64,000 nt of DNA from UBA2185 sp964564625 (lineage in GTDB: Bacteria > Desulfobacterota > Syntrophia > Syntrophales > UBA2185), in the NCBI GenBank assembly GCA_964564625.1, contig CAZMBE010000015.1:1-64000 (forward strand), given 5' to 3'. The notes below the pieces were generated by a model, which was not told the DNA's origin, did no database searches, and worked only from the letters and a program-made list of their open reading frames with translations. A program made the position numbers and the translations under genes. This document shows, one piece after another, positions 41,635 through 49,991 of this stretch; position 1 is the stretch's first letter, and each line of letters opens with the position of its first letter.

Positions 41635-41636
41635 AG

Positions 41637-41670
41637 TTTCTTTCCTTTCCTTTCCTTTCCTTTCCTTTCC
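41637..41670. repeat. (GGAAA)n pentanucleotide repeat at a ribosome-binding site
   Basis: TTTCC occurs six times (41641-41670, plus a partial unit). On the coding (minus) strand it reads GGAAA six times and ends 6 nt before the ATG of the DUF2950 gene, so the tract itself is the Shine-Dalgarno region. Confidence 0.85.
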
Positions 41671-41724
41671 TGATTCATTAATTTCCCGGCATATGAAAAT
41701 ATTTTTTAAAAAGACATGAAAATG

Positions 41725-43119
41725 CTATCGACGTAATTTGCCCTTAAAGTCATCCCTGCCCATGGGAGCATCACTTCTTGCGCCAGTCTTGCTTGCAGGT
41801 GCAGCAGAGGGACGTACCGCCGGACTGCTCTGGCGGCTTGTTTTGCCGCGAAGACTCTGTGATTTTGCTTCACTATCTCCCCTGTAGCCACCAAAGGTAA
41901 CTGATGGTGTTCGTACAGGCTGCACGCGTTTGTCGGTTGGACGGGGCAGAGCAGAGCCTTTGCCGATACTGGAAATCGGCGCCGCCTTGCCCTTGCTGAT
42001 ATCAGGAGCCGTTGGAGCTGTATGTTTGCTGACATCCTGAACTGGTGGCGCCTTCTGTTTGCCGATACCATGAGCAGGAGGCACCGGCTGTTTGCGTATA
42101 CCCGGTGTCGGCGTAACAGGCCGCGTGCCAATGTCCTGAGGGGGTTTCTTTGATGGAGTCGAAACAACACCACGGCTCTCCTTGCCGCGATTACTCAAAG
42201 AATGAGCATTACCCGTAGGTCCGAAGACCCGTGGCAAAGGCTTGGGAGATGGTGTAGATCTCCCCCTGATTTCAGGCATGCGTGTTTTCTTCGGGCCACT
42301 GGGGCCGCTGCCTGGGTGTAATGCCCGATACCTCCATGGGCTGCCGTGCGATGCATCATGCCTCCATGTTTGGCGTATGTAAGGTCTGCTTCTATTTACA
42401 TACACATTCTTTATATGAACATGGGGCTTTGCATGATTGACCCAGCCGGGGCGGTTCCAGCCATGATAGATCACATGGTGGTGACTCCAGTCGAAGTCTA
42501 AGGTCAACCAGCCTCCAATTGCCAGACCGAAGCCAAAAGTTATGAAAGGCACTCTGCCCGGAACCCATCTCTCGACATAGACAACCGAGGGATCATACTG
42601 CGGAACGTATATATACCTGGGTTGCGCAGGGATGATCTGGATATAGTCTCCTATAATAAGAATAGTGTGTTGACTGGTGCTCTCCAGATTACCGGCGTTT
42701 CTTGCCTGCCATCTTAGCCGCTGGATCGATCTCGTTACATCTTCCGGCTGGCTGAGAAAAGCGTCCCCCACATCGGCTGTCCAGTCTATATGATCAGCCA
42801 TCATTTTCAGAACGTCCGGGTAACGGGCAATTGCCTTGACGGATTCATCCCAGTTTTGCCGGTCAATACTTGACAGTGTCCCACCGCTTTTCAACCACGC
42901 GTGGGCATCCAGAATTTCCGCCGGATATGTCGAAGCCGGGAGCATCTGGGCCAGCAGCGGGTCAGGGTACAGTGCGATTGGCGCGATGAGGTTGTCAATC
43001 TCCTGATCCGTGTATAAGTACGCCATGGACGCACTGCTCTCTCCGGCCTGAATTGACAGGAAGGCCGAAAGCCATACAACAAAGATGAGCAGAAAGCTCT
43101 TTATGCCTCGTCTATTCAT
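41725..43119 (-). CDS. DUF3300 family exported protein
   Basis: This is a 464-residue protein with a signal peptide (SFLLIFVVWLSAFLSIQAGES, cleavage ~27) and the conserved DUF3300 domain in the N-terminal half: LIAPIALYPDPLLAQMLPAS, TYPAEILDAHAWL, WDESVKAIARYPDVL and YIYVPQYDPSVVYVE. A Gly/Trp/His-rich strip (FDWSHHHVIYHGWNRPGW) follows. The C-terminal ~170 residues are Pro/Lys/Ser-rich, low complexity, basic and probably disordered. The function is unknown; it is found with DUF2950 in many Gram-negatives. It is probably periplasmic or surface-exposed. Confidence 0.85.
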   Translation of the reverse strand: MNRRGIKSFLLIFVVWLSAFLSIQAGESSASMAYLYTDQEIDNLIAPIALYPDPLLAQMLPASTYPAEILDAHAWLKSGGTLSSIDRQNWDESVKAIARYPDVLKMMADHIDWTADVGDAFLSQPEDVTRSIQRLRWQARNAGNLESTSQHTILIIGDYIQIIPAQPRYIYVPQYDPSVVYVERWVPGRVPFITFGFGLAIGGWLTLDFDWSHHHVIYHGWNRPGWVNHAKPHVHIKNVYVNRSRPYIRQTWRHDASHGSPWRYRALHPGSGPSGPKKTRMPEIRGRSTPSPKPLPRVFGPTGNAHSLSNRGKESRGVVSTPSKKPPQDIGTRPVTPTPGIRKQPVPPAHGIGKQKAPPVQDVSKHTAPTAPDISKGKAAPISSIGKGSALPRPTDKRVQPVRTPSVTFGGYRGDSEAKSQSLRGKTSRQSSPAVRPSAAPASKTGARSDAPMGRDDFKGKLRR

Positions 43120-43252
43120 TGTTTCGATTCCTTCTAGTAGTTGCCTGGATATTACAGAGGGGTTGTTTTCTCCCCGATCCCGTGGTTCAACAGGGCCCAG
43201 AGATTCACAGGATCAATCCCGTTCATATTGCCTTTCATCTCGCCACAAAAAA

Positions 43253-44713
43253 TTATTTTCGGCGTGCACCTCCGAAGAGGGAACCGAGAACACCCCTTAT
43301 GATCTGACGACCGAGCTGGCTGCCGATGGCATGGGCCGCGCTTTTCACTGCGGCGCCAAGATACCTTGCTGCATCGGACTGAGGCTCTTTGCCTTTCGTC
43401 TGTTTTTCCTGCTCCTCCTGCTCGGTCTGGGCAGCCTTCTCTTTCAATTTTTCGTAGGCACTTTCCCGGTCCACAACCTTTTCATAATGGCCATAGATTA
43501 CAGACGCCCTGATCAGTTTCGCAAGCTCTTCGGGGGTTAGTGTTCCCAGCTTGCTCTTCGGGGGAAGTATCCATGCCTTTTCGACCATGGTGGGTACGCC
43601 TTTCTCATCCTGCACGGAAACAAGAGCTTCACCCACGGCAAGCTCCAGGATCACCTTCTCCGTGGCCACCTTTGGATTGGCACGGAAGGTTTCTGCCGCT
43701 ACCTTTACGGCCTTCTGATCCCTCGGGGTGAAAGCCCTGAGAGCGTGCTGGATGCGGTTGCCGAGCTGGCCGAGGACCGTGTCGGGAACATCGATTGGAT
43801 TCTGCGTCACGAAGTAAACCCCCACGCCCTTGGAGCGGATGAGGCGGACGACCTGTTCAATCTTGTTTTCGAGGGCTTTCGGCACATCCTTGAAGAGGAG
43901 ATGGGCTTCGTCGAAGAAGAAGACGAGCTTAGGTTTTGGAGGATCCCCCACCTCCGGCAGCTGTTCGTAGAGCTCCGCCAGAAGCCAGAGAAGGAAGGTG
44001 GCGTAAAGGTTGGGTGACTGCATCAACCTGTCTGCCGTAATGATGTTGACGACACCTTTCCCGTTCGCATCGGTCTGCATGAGATCATTAATGTCCAGGG
44101 CGGGCTCTCCGAAAAATCTGTCTCCGCCCTGTTCCTCGAGAACAAGGAGGTTTCTCTGGATGGCGCCGATGCTCGCCGTGGAGATGTTGCCGTACTCGGT
44201 CTTGAATTTGCTTGCGTTGTCTCCCGTAAACTGAAGCATGGCTCTCAAGTCTTTGAGATCGAGAAGCAGGAGACCATTGTCGTCTGCAATCTTGAAAATG
44301 GCGTTGAGGACGCCGCTCTGCGTCTCGTTGAGGTTCAAGATGCGGCTGAGAAGCAAGGGGCCCATCTCCGATACAGTGGCCCGAAGCGGGTGGCCTTTCT
44401 CTCCGAAGACGTCCCAGAAGGTGACGGGATACCCTTCGAAACTGAAGTCCTTCAAGCCAAGATCTTTGATCCTCTCGCTGACTTTCGGGTTTTCCCCTCC
44501 CGGCTGGCTGAGGGTTGCGAGATCTCCCTTCACGTCGGCCAGGAAAACGGGAACGCCGATGGAACTGAATTGTTCTGCCAGGACACGAAGCGAAACGGTC
44601 TTGCCGGTACCGGTGGCGCCTGCGATAAGACCGTGACGGTTTGCCATTTTGGGAAGGAGGGATATTTCACCCTCGCCTTTCGCGATGGGAAGTACAGGAA
44701 CTGATGATGCCAT
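43253..44713 (-). CDS. HerA-like ATPase (YjgR/DUF853 family)
   Basis: This is a 486-residue protein. Walker A is GATGTGKTVSLRVLAEQ (~30-47) in the HerA/FtsK-like layout; GDLATLSQPGG, LNLNETQSGVLNAIFKIAD, Walker B KLVFFFDEAHLLF (~255), the arginine-finger region QVVRLIRSKGVGVYF and TQNPIDVPDTVLGQL follow. The C-terminus is a charged coiled-coil (EKLKEKAAQTEQEEQEKQ) and a Gly-rich end. It couples ATP hydrolysis to an unknown translocation, likely DNA- or protein-related. A 5' hairpin (44737-44770) sits just upstream of the RBS GGAGG. Confidence 0.88.
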   Translation of the reverse strand: MASSVPVLPIAKGEGEISLLPKMANRHGLIAGATGTGKTVSLRVLAEQFSSIGVPVFLADVKGDLATLSQPGGENPKVSERIKDLGLKDFSFEGYPVTFWDVFGEKGHPLRATVSEMGPLLLSRILNLNETQSGVLNAIFKIADDNGLLLLDLKDLRAMLQFTGDNASKFKTEYGNISTASIGAIQRNLLVLEEQGGDRFFGEPALDINDLMQTDANGKGVVNIITADRLMQSPNLYATFLLWLLAELYEQLPEVGDPPKPKLVFFFDEAHLLFKDVPKALENKIEQVVRLIRSKGVGVYFVTQNPIDVPDTVLGQLGNRIQHALRAFTPRDQKAVKVAAETFRANPKVATEKVILELAVGEALVSVQDEKGVPTMVEKAWILPPKSKLGTLTPEELAKLIRASVIYGHYEKVVDRESAYEKLKEKAAQTEQEEQEKQTKGKEPQSDAARYLGAAVKSAAHAIGSQLGRQIIRGVLGSLFGGARRK

Positions 44714-44736
44714 GTTTTCCTCCGGAATACTTTATG

Positions 44737-44770
44737 CCCCCTTGCGTCTTCAGGACACGACGTGAGGGGG
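44737..44770 (-). promoter_or_regulatory. leader hairpin of HerA-like ATPase gene
   Basis: CCCCCTTGCGTC (44737-44748) and GACGTGAGGGGG (44759-44770) pair at 10 of 12 positions. In the minus-strand transcript the hairpin ends ~24 nt before the ATG at 44713, leaving the GGAGG free. It may be a stability or regulatory element. Confidence 0.4.
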
Positions 44771-44803
44771 GAGAGGACATTTATTTCAAGGGACACGTCA
44801 AGA

Positions 44804-44828
44804 CGGCCCCGGCGTGAAAGCAGGGCCG
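44804..44828 (-). terminator. weak hairpin after the 94-residue gene
   Basis: CGGCCC (44804-44809) and GGGCCG (44823-44828) form a 6-bp stem 25 nt downstream of the small periplasmic gene's stop. The U-tract is poor. Confidence 0.3.
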
Positions 44829-44852
44829 CCTTCGTGAACTTCACATCAGCAA

Positions 44853-45137
44853 TCACTTTTTCTTTTTGTCAGCTTTCTTGCCGGTTTCTTTTACCTCAAT
44901 AGTTGCTGCTTTCATGGTGTACTCGATGGTGACCTTGGCGCCAACCTTTAATTCGCCCGTCACTTTCGTGCTCGCGTCAAGTGCGATTTCCCATTTATCT
45001 TTGCCTTTTTGAACTACTATTTTGTCTTTTGTCAATTCGAGGACGGGACCGGTTACCTGGTAGGTATTGGGGCCTGCGGCAAATGCGATAGAAACAGAAA
45101 GCAGAAGAATTGCGATAACAAAAATGGTTCTCTTCAT
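44853..45137 (-). CDS. small exported beta-barrel-like protein (DUF5666-like)
   Basis: This is a 94-residue protein with a signal peptide (MKRTIFVIAILLLSVSIAFA, cut before AGPNTY). The mature part has alternating strands (TYQVTGPVLELTKDKIVVQ, WEIALDASTKVTGELKVGAKVTIEYT) like the OB-type DUF5666 repeats, and ends in a Lys run. The function is unknown, probably a periplasmic binding protein. The promoter at 45170-45197 and AAGGAGG give strong expression signals. Confidence 0.75.
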   Translation of the reverse strand: MKRTIFVIAILLLSVSIAFAAGPNTYQVTGPVLELTKDKIVVQKGKDKWEIALDASTKVTGELKVGAKVTIEYTMKAATIEVKETGKKADKKKK

Positions 45138-45169
45138 GGGAATTCCTCCTTGTTTTGATGTGTGTGCCT

Positions 45170-45197
45170 ATTCTAATGGATACGTTGAAAATGTCAA
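45170..45197 (-). promoter_or_regulatory. sigma-70 promoter for small exported protein
   Basis: On the minus strand TTGACA (45197-45192), a 16-nt spacer and TAGAAT (45175-45170) lie ~33 nt before the ATG at 45137. Confidence 0.7.
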
Positions 45198-45295
45198 GGC
45201 GAACCTTCTGTTTGTTCGATTGTGACGTTGAATAAGATGTGATGGAGAGATCATTCTCTTCACCAAAAGGACAATTTTTATTCCCAACTCATACG

Positions 45296-46672
45296 CTATT
45301 TCCCGATGCAGAAGGTTGAGAATATCCTGTCCAGAACCTCTTCATTGATAGTTTTTCCCGTGATTTCTCCGATAGTATCAAGGGCTTCCCGAACATCAAA
45401 GGCAGAGAATTCGGGAGAGAGATTGTTAAGGATGCTATCTTTTGCCTTGGAAAGAAGGCCTCGAGTTTTTTCGATGGCTGATTTATGGCGGACATTGGAG
45501 ACAATATAGGGAAAATGGTAATTTTCCGTATGGTCTAAAATGCGCGCATGAATGGCATCTTTAAGGGCCGGTATGCCATCGCCATGCTTTGCTGATATCC
45601 ATATAGGAGGCTGCAGTTCAGGTGAAATCGCTGTTAGTTGCAGCTCATCAAGCTTGTGAGGGAGATCGGTCTTGTTGATAACAACGATATGTTTCTTCTC
45701 GCGGCTTCGGTGTATGACTTCGGTATCTTCTTCCATCAGCATGTCACTGCCGTCAAGTAACACAATGACGACATCCGCCTGGGCAAGCTTCTCCCATACC
45801 AAATGGATGCCCTCTTTTTCGATAATATTTTCCGGTGCTCTTATGCCGGCGGTGTCGGTAATTTTTACGGGAATTCCCCTGATGTTGATAATTTCTTCGA
45901 TATAATCTCTTGTTGTTCCAGGTATGGCTGTCACAATAGCGCGCTCTTCACCAAGAAGCCTGTTCAAGAGACTCGATTTTCCCACATTTGGCCTTCCTGT
46001 GATCACGGCACTTATACCATCCCTATATGCTCTCCCTTCACGGTATGTTTTGGCAAGCTTATGAAGTTCGTCGTCAATGAAATCGATTTCCTTGGCTATC
46101 TCTGAGGGGTTGCGGAATTCCACGTCTTCATCGGTGAAGTCAATAGAGATTTCCAGAGATGCAAGTACGTCTATGATCGATGCGCGGATTTTTTCTATTT
46201 TTTCAGCTAAGTTGCCCTTGAGCTGAGAAACAGCCATCACGAGGCCCCGTTCTGTTTTCGCTGTGGCCATATCCGCAATGGCCTCTGCCTGTGAAAGATC
46301 AATCCTGTTGTTCAGAAAGGCGCGCCGCGTGAACTCTCCCGGTTCTGCGAGGCGGGCGCCCGCCCTGATGACTTCAGCAAGTACAGACTGCAGAACAACA
46401 TGACCGCCATGGCAGTTGATCTCCAGGACGTCTTCACCTGTATAGGAGTGAGGTTTTATCATAAGAGAAATGAGAACCTCATCTATCACCGTGCCTGCTT
46501 CCGGCGAAATGATGTCCCCATAATAGAGATGATGACTTTTGTAGTCGTCATCTCCTTTCGATGATTTGAAGAGGAGGCGGGCAATATCCCTCGATTTTGG
46601 GCCACTAATCCGTATTATGCCGATTCCTCCAGTACCGGGAGGGGTGGCTATGGCCGCTATGGTGTCTTCCAA
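45296..46672 (-). CDS. mnmE: tRNA modification GTPase MnmE
   Basis: This is a 458-residue protein. The N-terminal folate-binding domain begins MEDTIAAIATPPGTGGIGIIRISG. The G domain in the middle has GRPNVGKSSLLN (~220), TAIPGTTRD, DTAGIR and NKTDLP, and the C-terminal Cys-box is CIGK. With MnmG it installs the 5-carboxymethylaminomethyl group on wobble uridine 34 of tRNAs. The start overlaps the jag stop by 16 nt. It is the last gene of the rpmH-rnpA-yidD-yidC-jag-mnmE cluster; mnmG is not next to it here. Confidence 0.95.
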   Translation of the reverse strand: MEDTIAAIATPPGTGGIGIIRISGPKSRDIARLLFKSSKGDDDYKSHHLYYGDIISPEAGTVIDEVLISLMIKPHSYTGEDVLEINCHGGHVVLQSVLAEVIRAGARLAEPGEFTRRAFLNNRIDLSQAEAIADMATAKTERGLVMAVSQLKGNLAEKIEKIRASIIDVLASLEISIDFTDEDVEFRNPSEIAKEIDFIDDELHKLAKTYREGRAYRDGISAVITGRPNVGKSSLLNRLLGEERAIVTAIPGTTRDYIEEIINIRGIPVKITDTAGIRAPENIIEKEGIHLVWEKLAQADVVIVLLDGSDMLMEEDTEVIHRSREKKHIVVINKTDLPHKLDELQLTAISPELQPPIWISAKHGDGIPALKDAIHARILDHTENYHFPYIVSNVRHKSAIEKTRGLLSKAKDSILNNLSPEFSAFDVREALDTIGEITGKTINEEVLDRIFSTFCIGK

Positions 46673-47412
46673 GCTCCACCTTTTTTGACGGGCATGATTA
46701 CAATTTTTCTGAATTCACCTTCGCCCCGGCTTTTGGTCGTCAACGATTCTTCGTTTTGCAGGGCTAGATGAATAATGCGTCGGTCATGGGCATTCATATG
46801 TCCGACAGTTAAGGCTTTCTTTGTTTTTTTTACTTTTTCTGCCAGTTTTGCAGCCAGTGCGACCAGTGAATCTTCTCTTCTTTTTCTATATTCTTCTGTA
46901 TCTACTATGATCATTTTCCGGGTATCTGCATACTTGCTTATGGACTTGTTCACAATATACTGAATAGCGTCTAAGTTCTGCCCTCTTTTTCCTATAAGTA
47001 AACCACTGCCGTCCCCCTTAATGTTGAGGATGATCGCATCAGATGTTTCTTCAATGGTGACGGGACAATCGAGTTTCATCCGCAGGAGAATGCCCTCCAG
47101 GATAATTTTTGCCTTGATGGCTATGGTTTCTTCAGTGATGCTTTCCGTTTTAGTGTCTTGAGGAGCATCCGCGTGGGAAGCAGGTTTTGTTTGCACAGAT
47201 TTCTGAGGTTGCTTTGCCGGTGTATCTATGGTCATATCGAGGGACATTATGCTGGCTTTAATTTTTGCTTTTTTTGATCCCAAACCGAGAAATCCCGATG
47301 ATCCGTCGGTAATGATTTCTATATTAAGCTTTTCCCTCGGTACATTGAATTCTGTGCAGGCCTTTTCAATTGCCTCGTCTATTGTTTTTCCTTCAAATTC
47401 CAAAGACTCCAT
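46657..47412 (-). CDS. jag: RNA-binding protein Jag/KhpB
   Basis: This is a 251-residue protein. The Jag N-terminal domain (1-50: EFEGKTIDEAIEKACTEFNV) is followed by a linker rich in Thr/Ala/Gln, a KH domain (~105-175: NIKGDGSGLLIGKRGQNLDAI) and an R3H domain (~190-240: MNAHDRRIIHLALQNEE). It binds RNA and in many bacteria partners with KhpA in cell-shape control. The gap to yidC is 15 nt, so they are one transcript. Confidence 0.93.
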   Translation of the reverse strand: MESLEFEGKTIDEAIEKACTEFNVPREKLNIEIITDGSSGFLGLGSKKAKIKASIMSLDMTIDTPAKQPQKSVQTKPASHADAPQDTKTESITEETIAIKAKIILEGILLRMKLDCPVTIEETSDAIILNIKGDGSGLLIGKRGQNLDAIQYIVNKSISKYADTRKMIIVDTEEYRKRREDSLVALAAKLAEKVKKTKKALTVGHMNAHDRRIIHLALQNEESLTTKSRGEGEFRKIVIMPVKKGGAWKTP

Positions 47413-47427
47413 AGTTATTACCTCAAC

Positions 47428-49041
47428 TTATAGTGGCCGTTTGTTAATATAGTATTGCTGCCCGATGCTTAAGATGTTTTGAAAGAGCCAGTAAAGAACC
47501 AGACCTGATGGAAAACTTATAAACAGAAATGTGAAAAAAACGGGCATCAGCATCATGATTTTTTGTTGCATCGGGTCACCCATAGCGGGGGTCATCTTCT
47601 GCTGAATAAGCATAGTCGCCCCCATGATAATCGGTGTAATGTAATAAGGATCCTTTGCCGATAAATCCTGAATCCACCAGTAGAACGGTGCATGGCGAAG
47701 CTCGATAGAATACATGAGGGCCTTGTACAGGCCGAAGAATACCGGTATTTGAAGCACCATGGGGAGACACCCGCCCAGGGGGTTTACCTTGTGCGTTTTG
47801 TACAGTGCCATCGTTTCCTGGCTCAGCTTTGTTTTGTCATTCTTGTACTTTTCCCGGAGCTCGGCTATCTTCGGCTGAAGTTTCTGCATCTCCTTCATTG
47901 ATTTGTAACTCTTATTCCCCAGGGGCCAGAATAGTATCTTTATAATGAGGGTGAGGATAAGGATAGCAATGCCGTAGTTTTTGACATAGTCATTGAGAAA
48001 CTTAAGAGAGACCAGCAGAGGCATAGCCAGCCACTTCATCCATGAGCCAAAGTCAATGGAGTTTTCAAGACCGACCCCCTGGGCTTTAAGAATATTGTGT
48101 TCCTTTGGTCCAAGATACAAAGAATAATTGAATAACCCTGTCTGCCCGGGGGGGATAATATTTTGCGGGCCCTTGAGGTTTACGGAAACCATATTACGGG
48201 CATCAACTGAAAGGAAAAGACTTGTCAGTGTCGGGTTCTGTGGGATCATGGAGGCGATAAAATATTTGCTCTCAAACCCCGCCCAGGCTACATCGGGGCC
48301 GCGCAGTTTCCCCGATTCAATTTTATTCACCTCGTAGAGATCGACATCTTTTGCAATGAAGGAAATAGGTCCGTCATGGCCATAACTGTCTGATTCTGCC
48401 TTAGGGTCGACATACTGATACCATGAAAGGAGGGCAGTCTGGCTTATGACTCCCTTTGATAAATTATGTACTTTCACCTCCAAATCAATTGCATATTTAC
48501 CCGGATAGAAAGTAAAGGTTTTTTCCACCTTCATTTCGTTCGGGTATATCTGTGTGAAGGTAAGTTTTTTGTTATCCTGGGTTTGCGTCAGATCAAGGGA
48601 ACTGCTGTCTGCCGTGAATATGCTGTCCGGAAGGATATCCACATTTGATTCAGGAAAGGTGATACCGAGAGGTTTTTGCATGCCTTCCATAACATTGACG
48701 AGCTCGATGAGGTCGGAATTGCTGTCGAGAGTGGTGCGGTATTCTTTCAGTTTGAACGATTTCAGAGAGCCGCCTTTTGTCGTGAAGACAGCAGTATACA
48801 GAGGTGTTACAACGGTAACATCCTTCTCGGTTCCTGCAACCTTTTGAGACAGGATGGTTCTGGTCTGAGAAGGCGTTAACTGTGCCGGAGCAGTTTCTTT
48901 TACTGCCGGTGTTCCAGGAACGGGTGTTTCCTGCTGTGTGGGCTCCGGCTGTTTAGGGGGTGGCTTTGTTGCAAAAAACGCCTGCCAGGCAAAAACAACT
49001 ATCAGTGACAGGACTATGGCAAGCAAGGTCCTCTTGTCCAT
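47428..49041 (-). CDS. yidC: membrane protein insertase YidC
   Basis: The 537-residue protein is Gram-negative type: an N-terminal signal-anchor (RTLLAIVLSLIVVFAWQAFF), a large periplasmic beta domain (~60-340) and five conserved membrane helices in the C-terminal half, including KEMQKLQPKIAELREKY and CLPMVLQIPVFFGLYKAL. It ends RPL. It inserts inner-membrane proteins alone or with SecYEG. It lies directly upstream of jag and downstream of yidD in the conserved cluster. Confidence 0.95.
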   Translation of the reverse strand: MDKRTLLAIVLSLIVVFAWQAFFATKPPPKQPEPTQQETPVPGTPAVKETAPAQLTPSQTRTILSQKVAGTEKDVTVVTPLYTAVFTTKGGSLKSFKLKEYRTTLDSNSDLIELVNVMEGMQKPLGITFPESNVDILPDSIFTADSSSLDLTQTQDNKKLTFTQIYPNEMKVEKTFTFYPGKYAIDLEVKVHNLSKGVISQTALLSWYQYVDPKAESDSYGHDGPISFIAKDVDLYEVNKIESGKLRGPDVAWAGFESKYFIASMIPQNPTLTSLFLSVDARNMVSVNLKGPQNIIPPGQTGLFNYSLYLGPKEHNILKAQGVGLENSIDFGSWMKWLAMPLLVSLKFLNDYVKNYGIAILILTLIIKILFWPLGNKSYKSMKEMQKLQPKIAELREKYKNDKTKLSQETMALYKTHKVNPLGGCLPMVLQIPVFFGLYKALMYSIELRHAPFYWWIQDLSAKDPYYITPIIMGATMLIQQKMTPAMGDPMQQKIMMLMPVFFTFLFISFPSGLVLYWLFQNILSIGQQYYINKRPL

Positions 49042-49072
49042 TTAATACCTCCACGCATCCGCGTCTGATTTT

Positions 49073-49297
49073 TTATTTAACAGGATCATACCCGCCGGGG
49101 TTAAAGGGGTGGCAGCGAAAGAGCCGCTTCAGACCGGAAAACGAACCCCTTAGCGGGCCGTATCGCCGGATTGCGGTTATCGCATATTCAGAGCAGGAGG
49201 GATAAAAACGGCAACATGGAGTAAAAAGAGGGGATATACATATCTGGTAGACTCGAATAAAAAGGACAAGGATCTTCCCCAGAAACTGCATAAACAT
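49073..49297 (-). CDS. yidD: membrane protein insertion efficiency factor YidD
   Basis: This is a 74-residue protein. CCRFYPSCSEYAITAIRRYG holds the conserved Cys motif, followed by HPFNPGGYDPV at the end. An amphipathic N-terminus (FMQFLGKILVLFIRVYQICI) places it at the inner membrane, where it aids YidC. ATG 49297 follows the rnpA stop by 2 nt with AGGTG upstream. Confidence 0.94.
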   Translation of the reverse strand: MFMQFLGKILVLFIRVYQICISPLFTPCCRFYPSCSEYAITAIRRYGPLRGSFSGLKRLFRCHPFNPGGYDPVK

Positions 49298-49299
49298 TA

Positions 49300-49647
49300 T
49301 TATGCACCTGATGTTCTGATCAAATGGCTTTCCAACTCCCTGAATACATCATCATATTTCAAGAATGATGCATCTTTTTTTGCAATGATCACAAAGTCTT
49401 GTGAAGTTGAAAGTCTTGATGCGTGTAGTCTGAAAAACTCTCTTACGAGACGTTTAATTCTGTTTCTTTTAACAGCACTCCCCACTTTTTTACTGACCGT
49501 AATTCCCAGTCTGCTCATCCCCATTTTATTCTTGCATGCGATAATGGTGAAATGTTTGGAATTGCTTCGCACCCCCTGCTGATAGACGGTTACATAATCT
49601 CTTCTTTTGCGAATTCTTACTTGCTTGCGAAAGGATTGTGTTCCCAT
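49300..49647 (-). CDS. rnpA: ribonuclease P protein component
   Basis: This is a 115-residue basic protein. It contains the RNase P signature KRNRIKRLVREFFR (~residues 58-71) and FTIIACKNKMGMSRLGITV. It binds the P RNA to mature tRNA 5' ends. The start is 17 nt downstream of the rpmH stop, the classic rpmH-rnpA arrangement; the ribosome-binding site is weak, consistent with coupling. Confidence 0.94.
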   Translation of the reverse strand: MGTQSFRKQVRIRKRRDYVTVYQQGVRSNSKHFTIIACKNKMGMSRLGITVSKKVGSAVKRNRIKRLVREFFRLHASRLSTSQDFVIIAKKDASFLKYDDVFRELESHLIRTSGA

Positions 49648-49664
49648 GGACCGCTTTTTCGGGG

Positions 49665-49802
49665 TTATACGGTCAATCGCTTTCTCCCCTTTGCGCGTCT
49701 TCGACTCAGGACCAGCCTTCCCCCTTTGGTGGACATTCTCACAAGAAAACCATGGGTTCTTTTCCGCTTTGTATTACTGAAATTTGTCAGATTCTTTTTC
49801 AT
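49665..49802 (-). CDS. rpmH: 50S ribosomal protein L34
   Basis: This is a 45-residue protein. From about residue 10 it is unmistakable: NTKRKRTHGFLVRMSTKGG, then RLVLSRRRAKGRKRLTV and TAA. The N-terminus is MKKNLTNFS in place of the usual MKRTYQPS, an unusual change in the first eight residues. CCGGAG lies 8 nt before the ATG at 49802. It is too short to stand out but is confirmed by its place just before rnpA. Confidence 0.95.
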   Translation of the reverse strand: MKKNLTNFSNTKRKRTHGFLVRMSTKGGRLVLSRRRAKGRKRLTV

Positions 49803-49952
49803 TCACTGTACTCCGGTGAAAATAATAAGGAACTTGATAAACCATATCAAGGTATGTTTGTCAAGGTCAATTTCATAGAGTTGAGTTGTCCTGCATAGGG
49901 GAGGGTGGAAAATTCACCATAGTTCGGCTATTTTTCTTGACACATTAACAGC

Positions 49953-49961
49953 TTTTCCACA
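49953..49961 (+). promoter_or_regulatory. single DnaA-box-like sequence
   Basis: TTTTCCACA fits the DnaA-box consensus TTWTNCACA, 150 bp upstream of rpmH, where some bacteria have oriC. A weaker TTTTCCACC lies near 49905 on the minus strand. dnaA is not adjacent, so this is only suggestive. The rest of the 189-bp gap (49803-49991) holds no gene. Confidence 0.3.
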
Positions 49962-49991
49962 TACTTCTCCGAAAAAGAAAGTTTCAATAAA

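Noticed and set aside
41478..41678. A 66-codon minus-strand frame running through the GGAAA repeat
   Set aside because: Its KGKERKGK sequence is only the repeat translated, and it overlaps the DUF2950 start in another frame.
49803..49991. A full origin of replication
   Set aside because: Only one good DnaA-box-like site and no dnaA or AT-rich unwinding region of the expected type; recorded only as a weak site.
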